Shown in pieces: positions 18,620 through 29,614 of a DNA stretch of 33,736 bases. The notes under the pieces were generated by a model. That model saw only the letters and a list, made by a program, of their open reading frames with translations. It ran no database searches and was not told the DNA's origin. Position 1 is the first letter of the stretch; each line of letters starts with the position of its first letter. The DNA lies in assembly GCA_003427395.1 (NCBI GenBank), contig BFEA01000016.1, positions 1,855,916 to 1,889,651 on the forward strand, in the 5' to 3' direction. The position numbers and the translations under genes were made by a program. The DNA is from Chara braunii. Taxonomy: Eukaryota > Streptophyta > Charophyceae > Charales > Characeae.

Positions 18620-18900
18620 CAGCAGTCGCTTGCGCTAGTTTGGTTTATCTGCTTGTTTTTACCTTCTTCTTTTTCCATTTTTGCTTCTAATATCCTTTTC
18701 CTGGTTTTGTCCCTTATGTGCCCGTGCGTTGAGGCATGATGTGAATGACTGATTGGCTGGCACGGGGTGTGTGTTGCTCATCATAGGGTTCTTGGTCGTT
18801 GATGCTATGGGCACTATATACACTCTTCGCATAATGGTGGGTCGATTGCTACGTGGACATGCTGCCTCTGTCTTGTGATGTCGCTATGCAAATTTCCTAA
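18620..18900. other. unassigned DNA
   Basis: No gene or repeat recognised. T-rich near 18650-18690. Confidence 0.5.
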
Positions 18901-19000
18901 ATGAAGGCGTTNGTGTTCTCGCGTGTCTTGCCATCCCTCAATGACGTCCGGATTCCTGGCACGCATGATGGTGGGCATGACGCTGCGCGCTATGTAGCAC
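18901..19000 (+). pseudogene. possible fragment with a PI-PLC X-domain-like motif
   Basis: ATG at 18901 opens a frame reading VFSRVLPSLNDVRIPGTHDG then GHDAARYVAP. The core L-x-x-V-R-I-P-G-T-H-D-G resembles the start of phosphatidylinositol-specific phospholipase C X domains, where IPGTHDS contains the catalytic His. After about residue 33 the translation loses resemblance, so it would be a first exon or a truncated copy. One N is in codon 4. A motif of about ten residues can arise by chance, and nothing nearby supports a full gene. Confidence 0.25.
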
Positions 19001-19098
19001 CCATAAGAGCACTGCCAGGAAGCTTAATCTGCCCGACCTCGTTCAGGGCAGGCGCACTATGTGCCACCCTTGACAGCACTCGCTGCTCTTATGGGTGC
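18997..19098. repeat. 15-bp perfect inverted repeat, 72-nt loop
   Basis: GCACCCATAAGAGCA at 18997-19011 is the exact reverse complement of 19084-19098. It could be a small foldback element or a hairpin-forming site. Confidence 0.85.
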
Positions 19099-19351
19099 CA
19101 GGGTTGGAAGGGTCATTTCCACTGGCTAGAGACGCGAGAGTCATCTCCTGTCCTGCTCGGGCACTGCCACCAGGGACTGCGATATTCCGACAATCTAATA
19201 AAATAAGGACTCGACGAGACTAGAAACACCTGGTTGTGCGGCTTTGGCCACGGCCTGTCCTGCACGGCAGTGGTGCCTGGTGGCAGGCTCCCGCTTGTCG
19301 TGGCCAATCAGGCATAAACTGGAGGCCGCCTGCCACACGCCACCCATTGAG

Positions 19352-19606
19352 TGTGGATGTAAGCACAATTCCCTGTCGTCATAAACTCTATGTTCAACAA
19401 GTATGGATGTACACTTCCCTGCTATCCGAGTTTCGCATCCAAGATAGACCGTTTGCACAGTACGCGAATTGAATGAAATAAACTTGAAGTGTATCATACT
19501 GGGGACGTGTGCTGACGGTGTGTACAATTCTCCAATCACATTTGGTTCTGAATCGGGTTCAACAAGTATGGATGTCATAAACTTCAGGCTAAACAAGTAT
19601 GGATGT
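19352..19606 (+). repeat. dispersed AACAAGTATGGATGT repeats
   Basis: AACAAGTATGGATGT occurs at about 19396, 19561 and 19592, with a variant GTGTGGATGTAAGCAC at about 19352. CATAAACT accompanies two of them. Spacing is irregular. Confidence 0.75.
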
Positions 19607-19666
19607 CAGCACAAAAGTGTGTAGGCCTGTCTACGAGTACACTTTTAAATAACTCCACATCTCATT

Positions 19667-19885
19667 AAACATCCAAAAGAATGTCTCGACGGAGAGGATG
19701 GGTATGCCTACATTGATTACGCCTTAGAACGGGGGCATTAAATGTTTGCCCGGATCCTGACTTCAACATCTGGGGTGAGTGGATGGGCAAGCCTGAAATT
19801 GCACCTCGAAATAAAGTTCGGATCCCGACAAACATCCAACAACATGTCTGAGGGGAGATAATGGGCATGGGTACATTGAGTCAAC
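19667..19885 (+). repeat. imperfect ~55-bp direct repeat, 162 bp apart
   Basis: AAACATCCAA(A/C)A, then ATGTCT, then ATGGG(T/C)ATG, then TACATTGA occur in order at 19667 and 19829. Confidence 0.65.
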
Positions 19886-19889
19886 TGAA

Positions 19890-21480
19890 GCCGAAAGTGG
19901 ATTCGTTCAAAACATGACAAATATAATGTCCAGTTTTAACGAATAACATGTTTATTATTATTATTATCATCATCATAATTACTACTGTTGATATTGATTT
20001 TCGGTAGACTGTGACTCCAGCCAAGCACGTATCCACCCTAAGTGAAGGCAGGGTTGAACATCCGCTAAGGGCACTTGCCCCAACATTCCAGTAAGGGTCT
20101 CAGATAGTTGCTGCAAACTAGTTGATTGAAGTGCAATCTGGGCCTTGCTTTATGCCTTGGGGCATGCGTAGCATGGGGACGACACATTACGAAGTGGTTG
20201 CGGACTACTAGGAACGCAACGTTGACGCCACACACGTGCGCAGGAATGAGGTGGCGTGAGCCGCAGCCGGACAGCAGGGCGCCTATGGCCAGGCCAAAGC
20301 GTGTGCAACATCAAGCGGGAATGCAAATGCATGTGTATATGTGCAAGCACTTAAGTAAAAGAGGCGGATCCTAGTTGGATGGGAGTGTGTTGTGTGTATA
20401 TACAAACAACTTATTGGTGTGTAGCGAATGGGGAGATACCCTGTTAAGAGCGGCATGTCACAACCACTGTCAAAAGAAAGTTGAATCTGGCTATATTCCT
20501 GGTCAGGTTCAAAATGTCGTTACTTCAGTCATTTCGATATTTACTAAATGTTCTGTTATTATTATTAATATGATTATTAATAATTATTTTGTGCCGTTAT
20601 TTGGATTATCATCACTTAGCCTCATATAGGGCCAAAATAAAGATAAAGCATGGCGCATGGAAAGGGAGGTGACGCTATCCTTCGCGATAGGTACCAGCCT
20701 CCTTCATCCTTCTCCGTACTTGTCTTTGTTTGGTCCTCTCGAATGCCTGCCTCCTCGGCTTAATTGTTTGATGACATGATTCCCGTTGAGTTAACCCTGA
20801 CCTCAACTAACCCTAAGAGCCAGCAATCGATTGCATGAGTTGTATATGATCAATGACAGGGCGATTGCGGGAGCTCTGCCGAAGTTCAGGCGGAACTCTG
20901 GAGGCAGGGAACAGTGAGGTATATGTGCATCAACATAAACCCTAAACCTATAACCTCAGGGGACTGCCTATGATAACACTGAAGGAGTGAATACTTTGAG
21001 TCCGGGATCCTTCAGGGTTAAACCCGGGGACAGGAAGGCAAACAATAATGCTTGGGTTAGGGAAGGGAAGTATGATTTGTCTGAGGTGTGTCTAACTGAT
21101 GTTGGTAAACGCAGTGAGAACAAGAAGTGTTGAGCTGATTGTCTCACTACGTGAATGTTTCTTTTGAGATGTGATGGACAGGGAGAGCGGTGTACTTCTG
21201 ACAGTATTCCCTCGCTTATAGGTCACCTGACCAAGAGAGTAAGAGTTGGGGGATCATGAGTGTTGTCAAGCTGTGAGTGATAAAACCTTCTGGTATTATG
21301 AGTTGCCTCAACCGACCTTAACCTGATGACTAACCCATATTTATGTACTAAAAAGATTCAGACTAACTCAGCTTAGGATCAGTCAGATGGATTTAAGACA
21401 CAAGGTGCAAGTCTCGTGTGATCCACCTACGTGATCCTAAAGGCTTTCCGGATGGTTTAGGTGCTCGAACGGGCGTCAAT
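19890..21480. other. unassigned DNA
   Basis: No gene, RNA or element identified. A (TTA/TCA)n patch lies at about 19950-19985 and an AT-rich patch at 20555-20595. Short frames (60-84 codons) have no domain. Confidence 0.5.
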
Positions 21481-21491
21481 CTATATCTATA

Positions 21492-21660
21492 TACGTACTA
21501 GGCGATCGAGAGGAGCGGGGCTCTAGGAAGCCTGCCTCATCGCCATATCTATATATATATATATATATACTAGGCGATCGAGAGGAGCGAGGCTCTATGA
21601 AGCCTGCCTCATCGCCACATATCTATCTATATGTATACTATGCGATCGAGAGGAGCGAGA
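21492..21660. repeat. ~70-bp satellite, left flank of the large gap
   Basis: GGCGATCGAGAGGAGCG(A/G)GG recurs at 21501 and 21573, with a variant at 21641. Each is followed by CTCTA(G/T)GAAGCCTGCCTCAT then CGCC and an AT-rich linker made of ATATCT or TATA units. GGCGAT and ATCGCC at the ends of the core can pair, so each unit may fold. Confidence 0.93.
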
Positions 21661-22570
21661 NNNNNNNNNNNNNNNNNNNNNNNNNNNNNNNNNNNNNNNN
21701 NNNNNNNNNNNNNNNNNNNNNNNNNNNNNNNNNNNNNNNNNNNNNNNNNNNNNNNNNNNNNNNNNNNNNNNNNNNNNNNNNNNNNNNNNNNNNNNNNNNN
21801 NNNNNNNNNNNNNNNNNNNNNNNNNNNNNNNNNNNNNNNNNNNNNNNNNNNNNNNNNNNNNNNNNNNNNNNNNNNNNNNNNNNNNNNNNNNNNNNNNNNN
21901 NNNNNNNNNNNNNNNNNNNNNNNNNNNNNNNNNNNNNNNNNNNNNNNNNNNNNNNNNNNNNNNNNNNNNNNNNNNNNNNNNNNNNNNNNNNNNNNNNNNN
22001 NNNNNNNNNNNNNNNNNNNNNNNNNNNNNNNNNNNNNNNNNNNNNNNNNNNNNNNNNNNNNNNNNNNNNNNNNNNNNNNNNNNNNNNNNNNNNNNNNNNN
22101 NNNNNNNNNNNNNNNNNNNNNNNNNNNNNNNNNNNNNNNNNNNNNNNNNNNNNNNNNNNNNNNNNNNNNNNNNNNNNNNNNNNNNNNNNNNNNNNNNNNN
22201 NNNNNNNNNNNNNNNNNNNNNNNNNNNNNNNNNNNNNNNNNNNNNNNNNNNNNNNNNNNNNNNNNNNNNNNNNNNNNNNNNNNNNNNNNNNNNNNNNNNN
22301 NNNNNNNNNNNNNNNNNNNNNNNNNNNNNNNNNNNNNNNNNNNNNNNNNNNNNNNNNNNNNNNNNNNNNNNNNNNNNNNNNNNNNNNNNNNNNNNNNNNN
22401 NNNNNNNNNNNNNNNNNNNNNNNNNNNNNNNNNNNNNNNNNNNNNNNNNNNNNNNNNNNNNNNNNNNNNNNNNNNNNNNNNNNNNNNNNNNNNNNNNNNN
22501 NNNNNNNNNNNNNNNNNNNNNNNNNNNNNNNNNNNNNNNNNNNNNNNNNNNNNNNNNNNNNNNNNNNNNN
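21661..22570. other. assembly gap, 910 N
   Basis: Flanked on both sides by the same satellite, so the missing sequence is probably more of it (inference). The long open frames that span it are meaningless. Confidence 1.
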
Positions 22571-22665
22571 TCTAAGAAGCCTGCCTCATCGCCATATCTA
22601 TATCTATATGTATATTAGGCGATCGAAAGGAGCGAGGCTCTAAGAAGCCTGCCTCATCGCCATAT
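22571..22665. repeat. ~70-bp satellite, right flank of the large gap
   Basis: TCTAAGAAGCCTGCCTCATC then GCC, a TATATC linker, then GGCGATCGAAAGGAGCGAGG and a second core end. Same unit and orientation as before the gap. Confidence 0.93.
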
Positions 22666-23636
22666 TAACTTATACTCTACACGCCAGATACCCACAAAGT
22701 TTGAATGAGTCTTGATCAATCCACTGCCAGATGCCTGTTTGCATATAACTAATTCGACCCATTACTAACTCGCTGATACCAGTGAGGAAGGATAAGTGAG
22801 ATCTTGACTCAGAGAGACTTATGAACCTTGAGATTATGAATTGATCTCTATCATATGATTTCCTTTCTGAATTGAATGAATGGTATTGCTTGAGGTCATT
22901 ATGTACATGGGACTCATAATTAACTTTGAAGAGGGGAGAAACATAGTGGAACCGTTGGGACAAACAGACTGGGAATTGGTTCTGTTCATTACCTAGACCA
23001 ATTAAGCGAGCAAATTGATAGTGAGGATAGGAGTTAGGCAGTAGGTCGACGGTGAGCACCAAACACTGGTCACAAGGCTAGAAGAGATTTTCTAGATCCC
23101 AACGTCGAAGAAAAGACGTTAAGATTCTTTCGGATTGTGTTGTGTCTACAGGGCTCAGCGCTCTTGGAGAGGACTACGGAAGAAATCCGTAGGGGAACTA
23201 TAAATTCTGTTATCATTGGATAAGAGGTTGGTATAACTCCGACCCAACTTTCACCATGGCTTGATACCCACACCTAAGACAAAACCTAAGAAGGAAACAG
23301 ATATATTTTCCCCCTCTATCTACACCTAAATTTGTCCAAATCACACTCAGAGGTCTTTGAAAATGTGAAGGGCTGGAGTAAAAGGAGTCAGGTTAGGAAG
23401 GAATGTTGTCTTCAAGGTTTCGGGCGTGAGTGGCTTGCTATGAATGGGTTAAAGGTTGACTCTTGTAGTGCATCCTGTGTCTGCATCTGTATGCGTGTAT
23501 GTGATGTCTTGCATCTGCACAGATGTTGGACGTATGTGCTGTCTTCAGAATTTGGGATAATTTGGGATAGTATTCGGACAATGGGCACAACAACTGTGAA
23601 AAGTGAGGTTCACCTCTCATTGAGCTCCCCTAATTT
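22666..23636. other. unassigned DNA
   Basis: A minus-strand frame is open for 130 codons (22670-23062), but I recognise no domain and it lies upstream of the LTR element. It may be part of a long LTR or unrelated. Confidence 0.4.
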
Positions 23637-23676
23637 ACATACATACATACATACATATATATATATGTGTGTGTGA
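23637..23676. repeat. compound (CATA)n(TA)n(TG)n microsatellite
   Basis: Short tetra- and dinucleotide runs. Not coding. Confidence 0.95.
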
Positions 23677-24156
23677 AAGAGATCGTAGTTGGTCGAGGCT
23701 CAGAAAGTCATTTGTCTAGGTTCTGTTCGAGAGAAAGAGGGATTACAAAGTGTTCGACTCTGGCTTGTCATAAGATCAACAGAAGAAACATAGAGTCATT
23801 GTCATAGTTAGCTAAGCGTGCAAGACTGTCCGAGAAGTCGACCTGATCAGATAGTCGGTCCGGAGAGTTAACACCTCGGGGCTCGACATACGGGTCAGCC
23901 TTAAGGCGTTCTACCGCGCGTATGTCTATGCTACGGCGATCGAGAAAACACCCTCGACTGGCCTACCTCTTCGATTGCATGTAAAAGCCTTTGCACGTGG
24001 GTCAGTAGCTCAACAGGGATACGCCCACCTAAGGGATGGTGATAGCTCCCGCAGGTGGAGGTATTGTTGTACCTCGTGGGACCCTAACCTGTCGTAGGGA
24101 GTCGCGAGAGGTATAACACGCGTGCACGGTCAGAGTTGGTATTGCGTAAAGTGACA

Positions 24157-24162
24157 AATAAA
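24157..24162 (+). promoter_or_regulatory. AATAAA polyadenylation-type signal in the LTR
   Basis: AATAAA lies 75 bp before the inferred LTR 3' end, as expected near the R/U5 boundary. One hexamer is weak evidence alone; the support is its position before the PBS. Confidence 0.4.
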
Positions 24163-24239
24163 CTCTTGTGTGACACGACCGTGAGGTTCGACACAAAACT
24201 TACTTTGCGTCTGGGTGTGGGACCGCCGCGCGCGACAGG

Positions 24240-24257
24240 TGGCGTCGTTGCCGGGGA
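24240..24257 (+). promoter_or_regulatory. primer binding site for tRNA-Asp
   Basis: TGGCGTCGTTGCCGGGGA differs by one base (T for C at position 6) from the complement of the 3' end of plant tRNA-Asp. It follows the LTR-like end ACA (24235-24237) by two bases, the standard spacing. The mismatch would weaken priming or reflects decay. Confidence 0.75.
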
Positions 24258-24630
24258 TCTCGCTTCCTAGCCGAGGTCCTCGGTGAACGAACTCGGGTAT
24301 GGTAAGTTGATGATCTAGGTAAAACGACAACTCCAATCTACTTACCGGGATATAGTTTGACCAAGGATTCTGAGTGAGGAGTACGCAAGGGTGGTCATAG
24401 CGTATTAACCACTTGAAGATTTATAAAACGAAATAGATACTAAGAGAGAATAGGTGATACAATTAAGGCGACAGTCAACGACAACTTGTGAGGAGGGTCG
24501 CCCTAGAAAGTGAAAGGAGAAGTATTTCATTGATAGTAATTAGAGGTTATGTAGAATCTCTCGAAAACCGACGGTATTGGGTCAGATAACTTTAAAGGCT
24601 CTATTGTCTAACTATTGTCCTTACATTAAT

Positions 24631-24954
24631 ATGACACCCAAAGGCCATGAGACTGGTACTGGGAGAGGAAGAAGCAGAAGGTAAGGTAAGGCCGCCGAGA
24701 GGCCTATAGAGTTGACCAAAGAGCAGGAGGATTGGAAAAGGGAAGATGAAGGGCTAGAAGAGAAGGAAGGGGGGGTAGAGGCTCGTAGGCTTCAGGACGA
24801 GTGGAATGAGCGTACCCTGTCTCCGGGGAAGATGGCGTATTACAAATGTGAGAGGCATTACGGCACCTCACCTCTGCGTTGTGAGCCATCAAGCAACCGT
24901 CGCTTCGGGTCTTATCCGCCACCTTCTTTCTCTGCTCAAGAACGAAACAATTGA
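24631..24954 (+). pseudogene. gag-like N-terminal remnant
   Basis: ATG at 24631 starts a frame of 107 codons interrupted once by TAA at 24682-24684. It begins MTPKGHETGTGRGRSRR, then after the stop runs through a very charged stretch (ELTKEQEDWKREDEGLEEKE) and SPGKMAYYKCERHYG before a stop. A basic Gly-Arg start followed by a charged helix, placed 370 bp after the PBS, fits Gag of an LTR element, which would package its RNA. No homology could be tested. A different frame stays open further (to 25144), suggesting a frameshift. Confidence 0.45.
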
Positions 24955-25149
24955 CAATCCTTCCTCACTCCTTCCAACCAGAGTTCCAGTCAACGCCTCA
25001 TGTTCTAGATCCTTCTGTTGTCTCTCAATCCGCGTCATCCGACAGAAGATTATGCATCTCCCTTGTGATGATCTTGCTATGTCAACCAGGGATTTACAAG
25101 TTGATCTCCTACTTGCTGTACAAGAGAATTATATGAAGCATTGAGTGAG

Positions 25150-26030
25150 CATTTAAGAAAGTCAGGGAATGACATGGAGAAGGAGTTAAAGATAGGCAGG
25201 TGTAGTAAGAAAGGATGTCAGGATTTCTAGGGGAGTGACCCTAGGAGGTGAGGATAGGTGAAAGTTGCATATGGTACCTATTGTCAATAAGTAGAGTCCG
25301 GTGATTTAGCTAGGAGATAAAAGTTGAAGAAGGTGGTAATGTGTTAATTTAAGCATGTATTAAACTAGAAACTTGAGGTGTAAGACAAGTGAGATGAGGG
25401 GATAGTTGAACGATAGAGGTGGATTGAGTATGTGACTCGTGCACGTGAGTTGACTCATTTAGACTTTGTTAGTCTAAGGGTTGTACTTGCGAGCAGAGTT
25501 ACGGGTGGAGGCCTGTTTAGTCAGAATTTGGCAGATCCACAAAAGGGGGGCGAACAGAATGGGTAGAACAACTTATTATGCCAACTGTAGTTGCTTGCAA
25601 GAAGAGGCACATAATCCTAAGTGTAGTCAGTAAGGCAGTGAGGAAATATGTGTCAAACCATCTTGTTTATGTTCAACTTGATGACTATATTTAGTCATGA
25701 GTATAGTTGCGTAAACTCATCCACTCTGGACTATTTACTTGAACATACCTAGTTGAATCTGAGCGCTTAAACCCATTCTCTTAAGATCATTCATTTGAGG
25801 TTATCCATTTAAAATTATTCATTCATGTCAGTCTATTTTATGCATGGTTAATTGCTTAAGTTGTCCATATGAGTTTATTCATTCTTGATTGTGCACTTAA
25901 ATTCATCCGTCTGAGCTAATCAAATTTTGCTATTCATCTATGTTTATTTCACTTGAGATCGTTTGTCTGGATTGCTCTCCTTATAAGGAATAGAGAAGCT
26001 ACGCAAAATCCACGTCCGACACGGGGTCGG
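25150..26030. other. unassigned DNA inside the LTR element
   Basis: No open frame of note in 880 bp. TCATTCA/TTCATT-like motifs recur loosely between 25780 and 25900. May be an insertion or badly decayed gag. Confidence 0.4.
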
Positions 26031-26032
26031 GG

Positions 26033-26640
26033 GTGAATGGAGTGACCGACTCCTTGGGAAAAGAAATTCTCTCAAGAGGTGGTCAATGTGTAGAGTCTAT
26101 CCTTGAGGAAGTTACAATCCTAAGTTATCCTTTCCCTGATAGATGGTTTGAAGGAGCTATAAATTCGTCTTCTAAGGTAGTAGTGAGACCCGCGCCGGAA
26201 CTATGTTCCTCGTCCATAGAGGGGTGTTGTCACATGACCCTCTGAGGAATGATTACTACATTACTACTGAGAAGGAGGAAAGTGTTTGAACCTTGTTAGA
26301 CTATGGTCTATGATTAAGGCAACTATTGCATGCCACAAGGAGATAGGGGGTGATTCCCCAACTATCTTTGTGTCAATTGGGTTCATCATTACGAGAAAGG
26401 ATATGTCATCCTTGATTGTGTACGGTGAGGTTATCTACTAATGGACAAGAGTTTGCAAGGAACGGATACTGGAATCAGAGGGTGAAGGAGTGAGGCTTGG
26501 TCCTTGAGCGGGGCTCGGGAGCTTAAGGTGTTATCCCTTTAGGGGATTACACTGCCCCTTGACACAATATACTCCTGTCAAAGCCGAGGGAGTAGAATGT
26601 AGTACTCTCGTTATTTTTGCATCCAAAAACATTTATCATT
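26033..26640 (+). pseudogene. decayed retroelement protein segment, two or more frameshifts
   Basis: Consecutive plus-strand readings in three frames join into varied protein-like sequence. 26033-26245 contains ILEEVTILSYPFPDRWFEGA; 26233-26289 contains DPLRNDYYITTEKEE; about 26268-26507 contains LWSMIKATIACHKEIGGDSP and ITRKDMSSLIVYGEVIY, with a TAA at 26439. A last piece near 26550-26640 reads QYTPVKAEGVECSTLVIF. Strand and position place it in the LTR element. I do not recognise the domain. Confidence 0.42.
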
Positions 26641-27035
26641 AAAAATTATATTTACTACAACATGACTGTTGTCTATGATCGTAACAGATGTCATAAGTTT
26701 TCGTCATCACCAATGCATGCATATGCTTATTAGGTTTGTCTCTTCGCTACTTAAACTATTTAAATACTCAACTATTATAATTTTAACTATTGTGATTACT
26801 ATTACAGTATATCCCCACTATGGGTAACAATCATTATAATAATTATGACCTTTAAAAATTGCAAATGCATTACTATCGTAATATACTATTATGACCTGCT
26901 TATTGAATGATCTTAGGCATTTGAAAGTTAGCAATGGTTATAAGGTATGATTGAATATTACCTTTCGGAAAAAGTACAGTAGGAAGGAGAGACTCTGTAA
27001 AGTGATGAGAGGTTTTACTAGGCATTTGTTTATGT

Positions 27036-27304
27036 GAGCAGGACCTAGGGGTAGCAGAAGAAGGACACTTCAGGGACGATTGTAAGATTTTGCCAGATAC
27101 ATTAAGGCAGGGATGACTGAGTTTGATGCACAAGGGAGGTTGGTTGCCAGCACTAGACAAACAATCCCCAGGACATCCAAGGGTGACAGGGTAGAACTCA
27201 TCAGATACTGGGGTTGGATAACACCTTCCTGGTTTAGAAAGAAGTGGAGATATGAACTCCTTGATAAAATTGAAGTTTTGTTGGGTAAGAGGGAACGTGG
27301 GTGA
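27036..27304 (+). pseudogene. gag-like C-terminal remnant with half a zinc knuckle
   Basis: One frame reads CLCEQDLGVAEEGHFRDDCK then ILPDTLRQG and a stop. One base back, the next frame starts at 27113 and reads TEFDAQGRLVAS, then IPRTSKGDRVELIRYWGW and on to LLGKRERG. GHFRDDC matches the H-x4-C end of CCHC zinc knuckles, with the upstream Cys pair out of register. A single -1 shift near 27110 would join the two parts. In Gag the knuckle binds element RNA. Moderate confidence that this is retroelement coding, low for anything finer. Confidence 0.5.
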
Positions 27305-27309
27305 GTAGA

Positions 27310-28500
27310 GTGCAATCTGGGAAGGGAGCGAGTTCTTTCCTTAAGTTTTGATAGACTAAAGGTTAGAATAATATAAGGAAACACATAAACATTTGAAGAT
27401 AGACAATGATGATGGGAGAGATGAGTCGCAAGTCTGACTCGTTGTAACATATTTTATATTTATATATGTATCCAAAGGGGATGAGCTGGTGACCACAAAC
27501 ACTTTCACATTGTGAGTGAATCCTTGTCTATGGTTGAGTCTTTTGTGAGTCAGTATCTCCCTTTGTCTATCACTATTGGACTCGTCTGAGGCCTAAAGAT
27601 GATGGTAGAGGAACGGGCGGATCAGTACCTTGTGTGAAAGTCAGTAAAAGGTTGTATGACCAACATGTTGGAATAATTGATTATATGTACATGTTTGAGA
27701 AACCATGCTACGGCATGGACAAACTCTTTCAATGAGTTGAAAGGTTTTGCGATCATTTTTGAATGAGATGTTCGTTTTGGTGGTTTCAGACAAACAAAGA
27801 GTCAACAATTATTTATTTCATTTAAAAATAATGGTTTTTTTGTATACATAATACAAATGACCCCGAGGTGCGTCCCTCACCGAGCTATGATCAAAGACTT
27901 GGAGGGCACAACCCTGAGTGGCAACCTGACGATTGCTCAATTTATTGAAAAATCTTATTTATTTGGTTTATTTAAAAAACATCGTTCATCCATCTCAAGG
28001 GTTAACCTGAGGGCATAAATTACCAAGCCTATGGTGGAAAATTGGCATCGTTGGGACGTAACTCCCAACGTGGACTGCTGACCTAGCATAACCAGGCAGC
28101 GGACCCTTCGACTATGGCCTCGAAAAAAAACTAGAGGGGTGGTCACCCCAATGAAAGGATCTATTAAGGTGGATGTCGAAGAGGTCGAGATTAGTCTTGA
28201 AATCTATAATTTTAAAGATAGGATGAATATCCCATCGTTGCGCAACCAACGAGGGTAACCACCGATAAGCAACAACGCGGTGGGCCGAAGCTCCGGCCCG
28301 ATCAGCAGGACTGTGGTGGGTCATGATGGAGACCGTTGTCCTTCTGTATTAGACTTCGGGCAGGACGACAGACATCTTTGGATTGTGATATCAAGAGTTG
28401 AACACCCAAGGTCTCGGTTAGGACCCGCCTTTGACAGGATGAGTTCGTACGCGAACACCAACCCTGAAAACAACCAACGAATACCTGGGTCAAAAGTCTA
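27310..28500. other. unassigned DNA with one short protein-like reading
   Basis: Near 28153-28262 a 36-codon frame reads MKGSIKVDVEEVEISLEIYN, then FKDRMNIPSLR, open upstream for a few more codons. It looks protein-like but is too short to assign. AT-rich at 27820-27860. No other feature seen. Confidence 0.4.
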
Positions 28501-28503
28501 AGG

Positions 28504-28893
28504 GTGTGGGGAAAGGAAAGGCGCGTTGTCATACTTAACTATTTCATATACTGTAGTACTGATCAAGTATCCCACTTCAAGTCATTCAGTTATTTTAGAA
28601 CGTGGGAGACCCGGCTTAGAATCCCGGCAGTAATAATGAAAAGTGATGTGACGACGTCAATCCTGAACCACATCTCATTCCAGGATCCGGATTTGACGAT
28701 TTGCTTATCAGAAAACATCTTTTGTTTGCATATAGTTCTCCAAGCGACGGGGACGTCGCTTAATGAGGTCAAGGATACTGTCGGACCAACTACCCTTAGA
28801 AGGGTATTTGGCCATACTTTTGCATTCGACACGGTGACGGCGTCGGCTACCATGACGGAGCCAATCTGGAATGGAAAAGGTGTGCACGCTTGA
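28504..28893 (+). CDS. hypothetical open frame, not recognised
   Basis: Plus-strand frame open for about 130 codons; the first ATG (near 28636) would give about 86 residues, from MKSDVTTSILNHISFQDPDL to a stop after WNGKGVHA. Composition is balanced and not repeat-driven. No motif, signal peptide or membrane segment is obvious. Opposing frames of 76-87 codons overlap it, so chance is a real possibility. Confidence 0.18.
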   Translation: MWGKERRVVILNYFIYCSTDQVSHFKSFSYFRTWETRLRIPAVIMKSDVTTSILNHISFQDPDLTICLSENIFCLHIVLQATGTSLNEVKDTVGPTTLRRVFGHTFAFDTVTASATMTEPIWNGKGVHA

Positions 28894-29600
28894 GCGTGAC
28901 ACTCGAAACGAATTCCTCGGCCATTGAGGCCGGGGCAAAATGGTGAGAAAATTTTGTTAAGTATGCGCGCGCGTTGTTATGACGCACGCCGTGAAGGTTG
29001 AGATCTGCAGTAATACCCTTCCACCAAAGAGGTTGAGGGGTCGATAGGGTTGATGTTATGACAAGTAGATCTACGATGTACGCTGAGACTTAATCGTCAG
29101 TACATCAGTCAGAATAAATTAATACGCGCCCCGGTCGTACGACCGGAGCAATTATTAGTGTATGATCATCGGGGTTAAAGTAGCAGCCCGATCGTTGACG
29201 CTTGCTCGAGCGGTACCTTTATCCCTACTAGTGTACCGTAAGCGAGGTTGAGGCTCTAGCTCAGCCTCCCGTAGGTAGAAGGGGAGTCGCCCCTTGCTTA
29301 GTGACTTCCTGGCCACATGACTACCCGAGCGACCGGTGCCTTCGTCCCTCTGCAGAGGGAGACACCGTTGCAAGTTCTGATATCGTTCGCACGGGGTCTA
29401 GACTAAGACTACTTGACCTAGTACCCGCCTACCTAACGATACTGGGCCTCTAAAAATGCCAACTTTTGTGTTCTCCTGCTCGGCCTCGAGTATCCGGCAC
29501 GTCCACCTCCACTTGGTGTGGCACCGGCCTAACTGCTGCCTGAGTGTTTTTCTGTTGCAGCCCTAAAAAACCGCGGCCATAGGTAAACACCGTCGTGTCA
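28894..29600. other. unassigned DNA with a 16-bp palindrome
   Basis: CCGGTCGTACGACCGG near 29130-29146 is a perfect palindrome. Nothing else recognised; GC-rich from 29200 onward. Confidence 0.5.
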
Positions 29601-29614
29601 GGCCGCTCAAACAA

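Larger units (their letters stand above)
24100..27310 (+). mobile_element. decayed LTR retrotransposon (Ty3-type suggested)
   Basis: Plus-strand order: AATAAA, LTR end ACA, two spacer bases, a tRNA-Asp-type primer binding site, about 370 bp of leader, then gag-like coding remnants in at least three pieces. The PBS type is common in plant Ty3 elements. I see no protease, reverse transcriptase or integrase motif and no second LTR up to the window end. The 5' LTR start is unknown, so the left limit given is only the part I can support. 25150-26030 lacks coding and could be a nested insertion or a diverged part. Confidence 0.55.

Noticed and set aside
20937-20945. AAACCCTAA, a plant telomere-like or telobox motif
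   Set aside because: One copy only, with no tandem telomere repeat and no promoter context.
21597-22643. Open frames of over 300 codons across the second gap
   Set aside because: Almost entirely N; the flanks are satellite.
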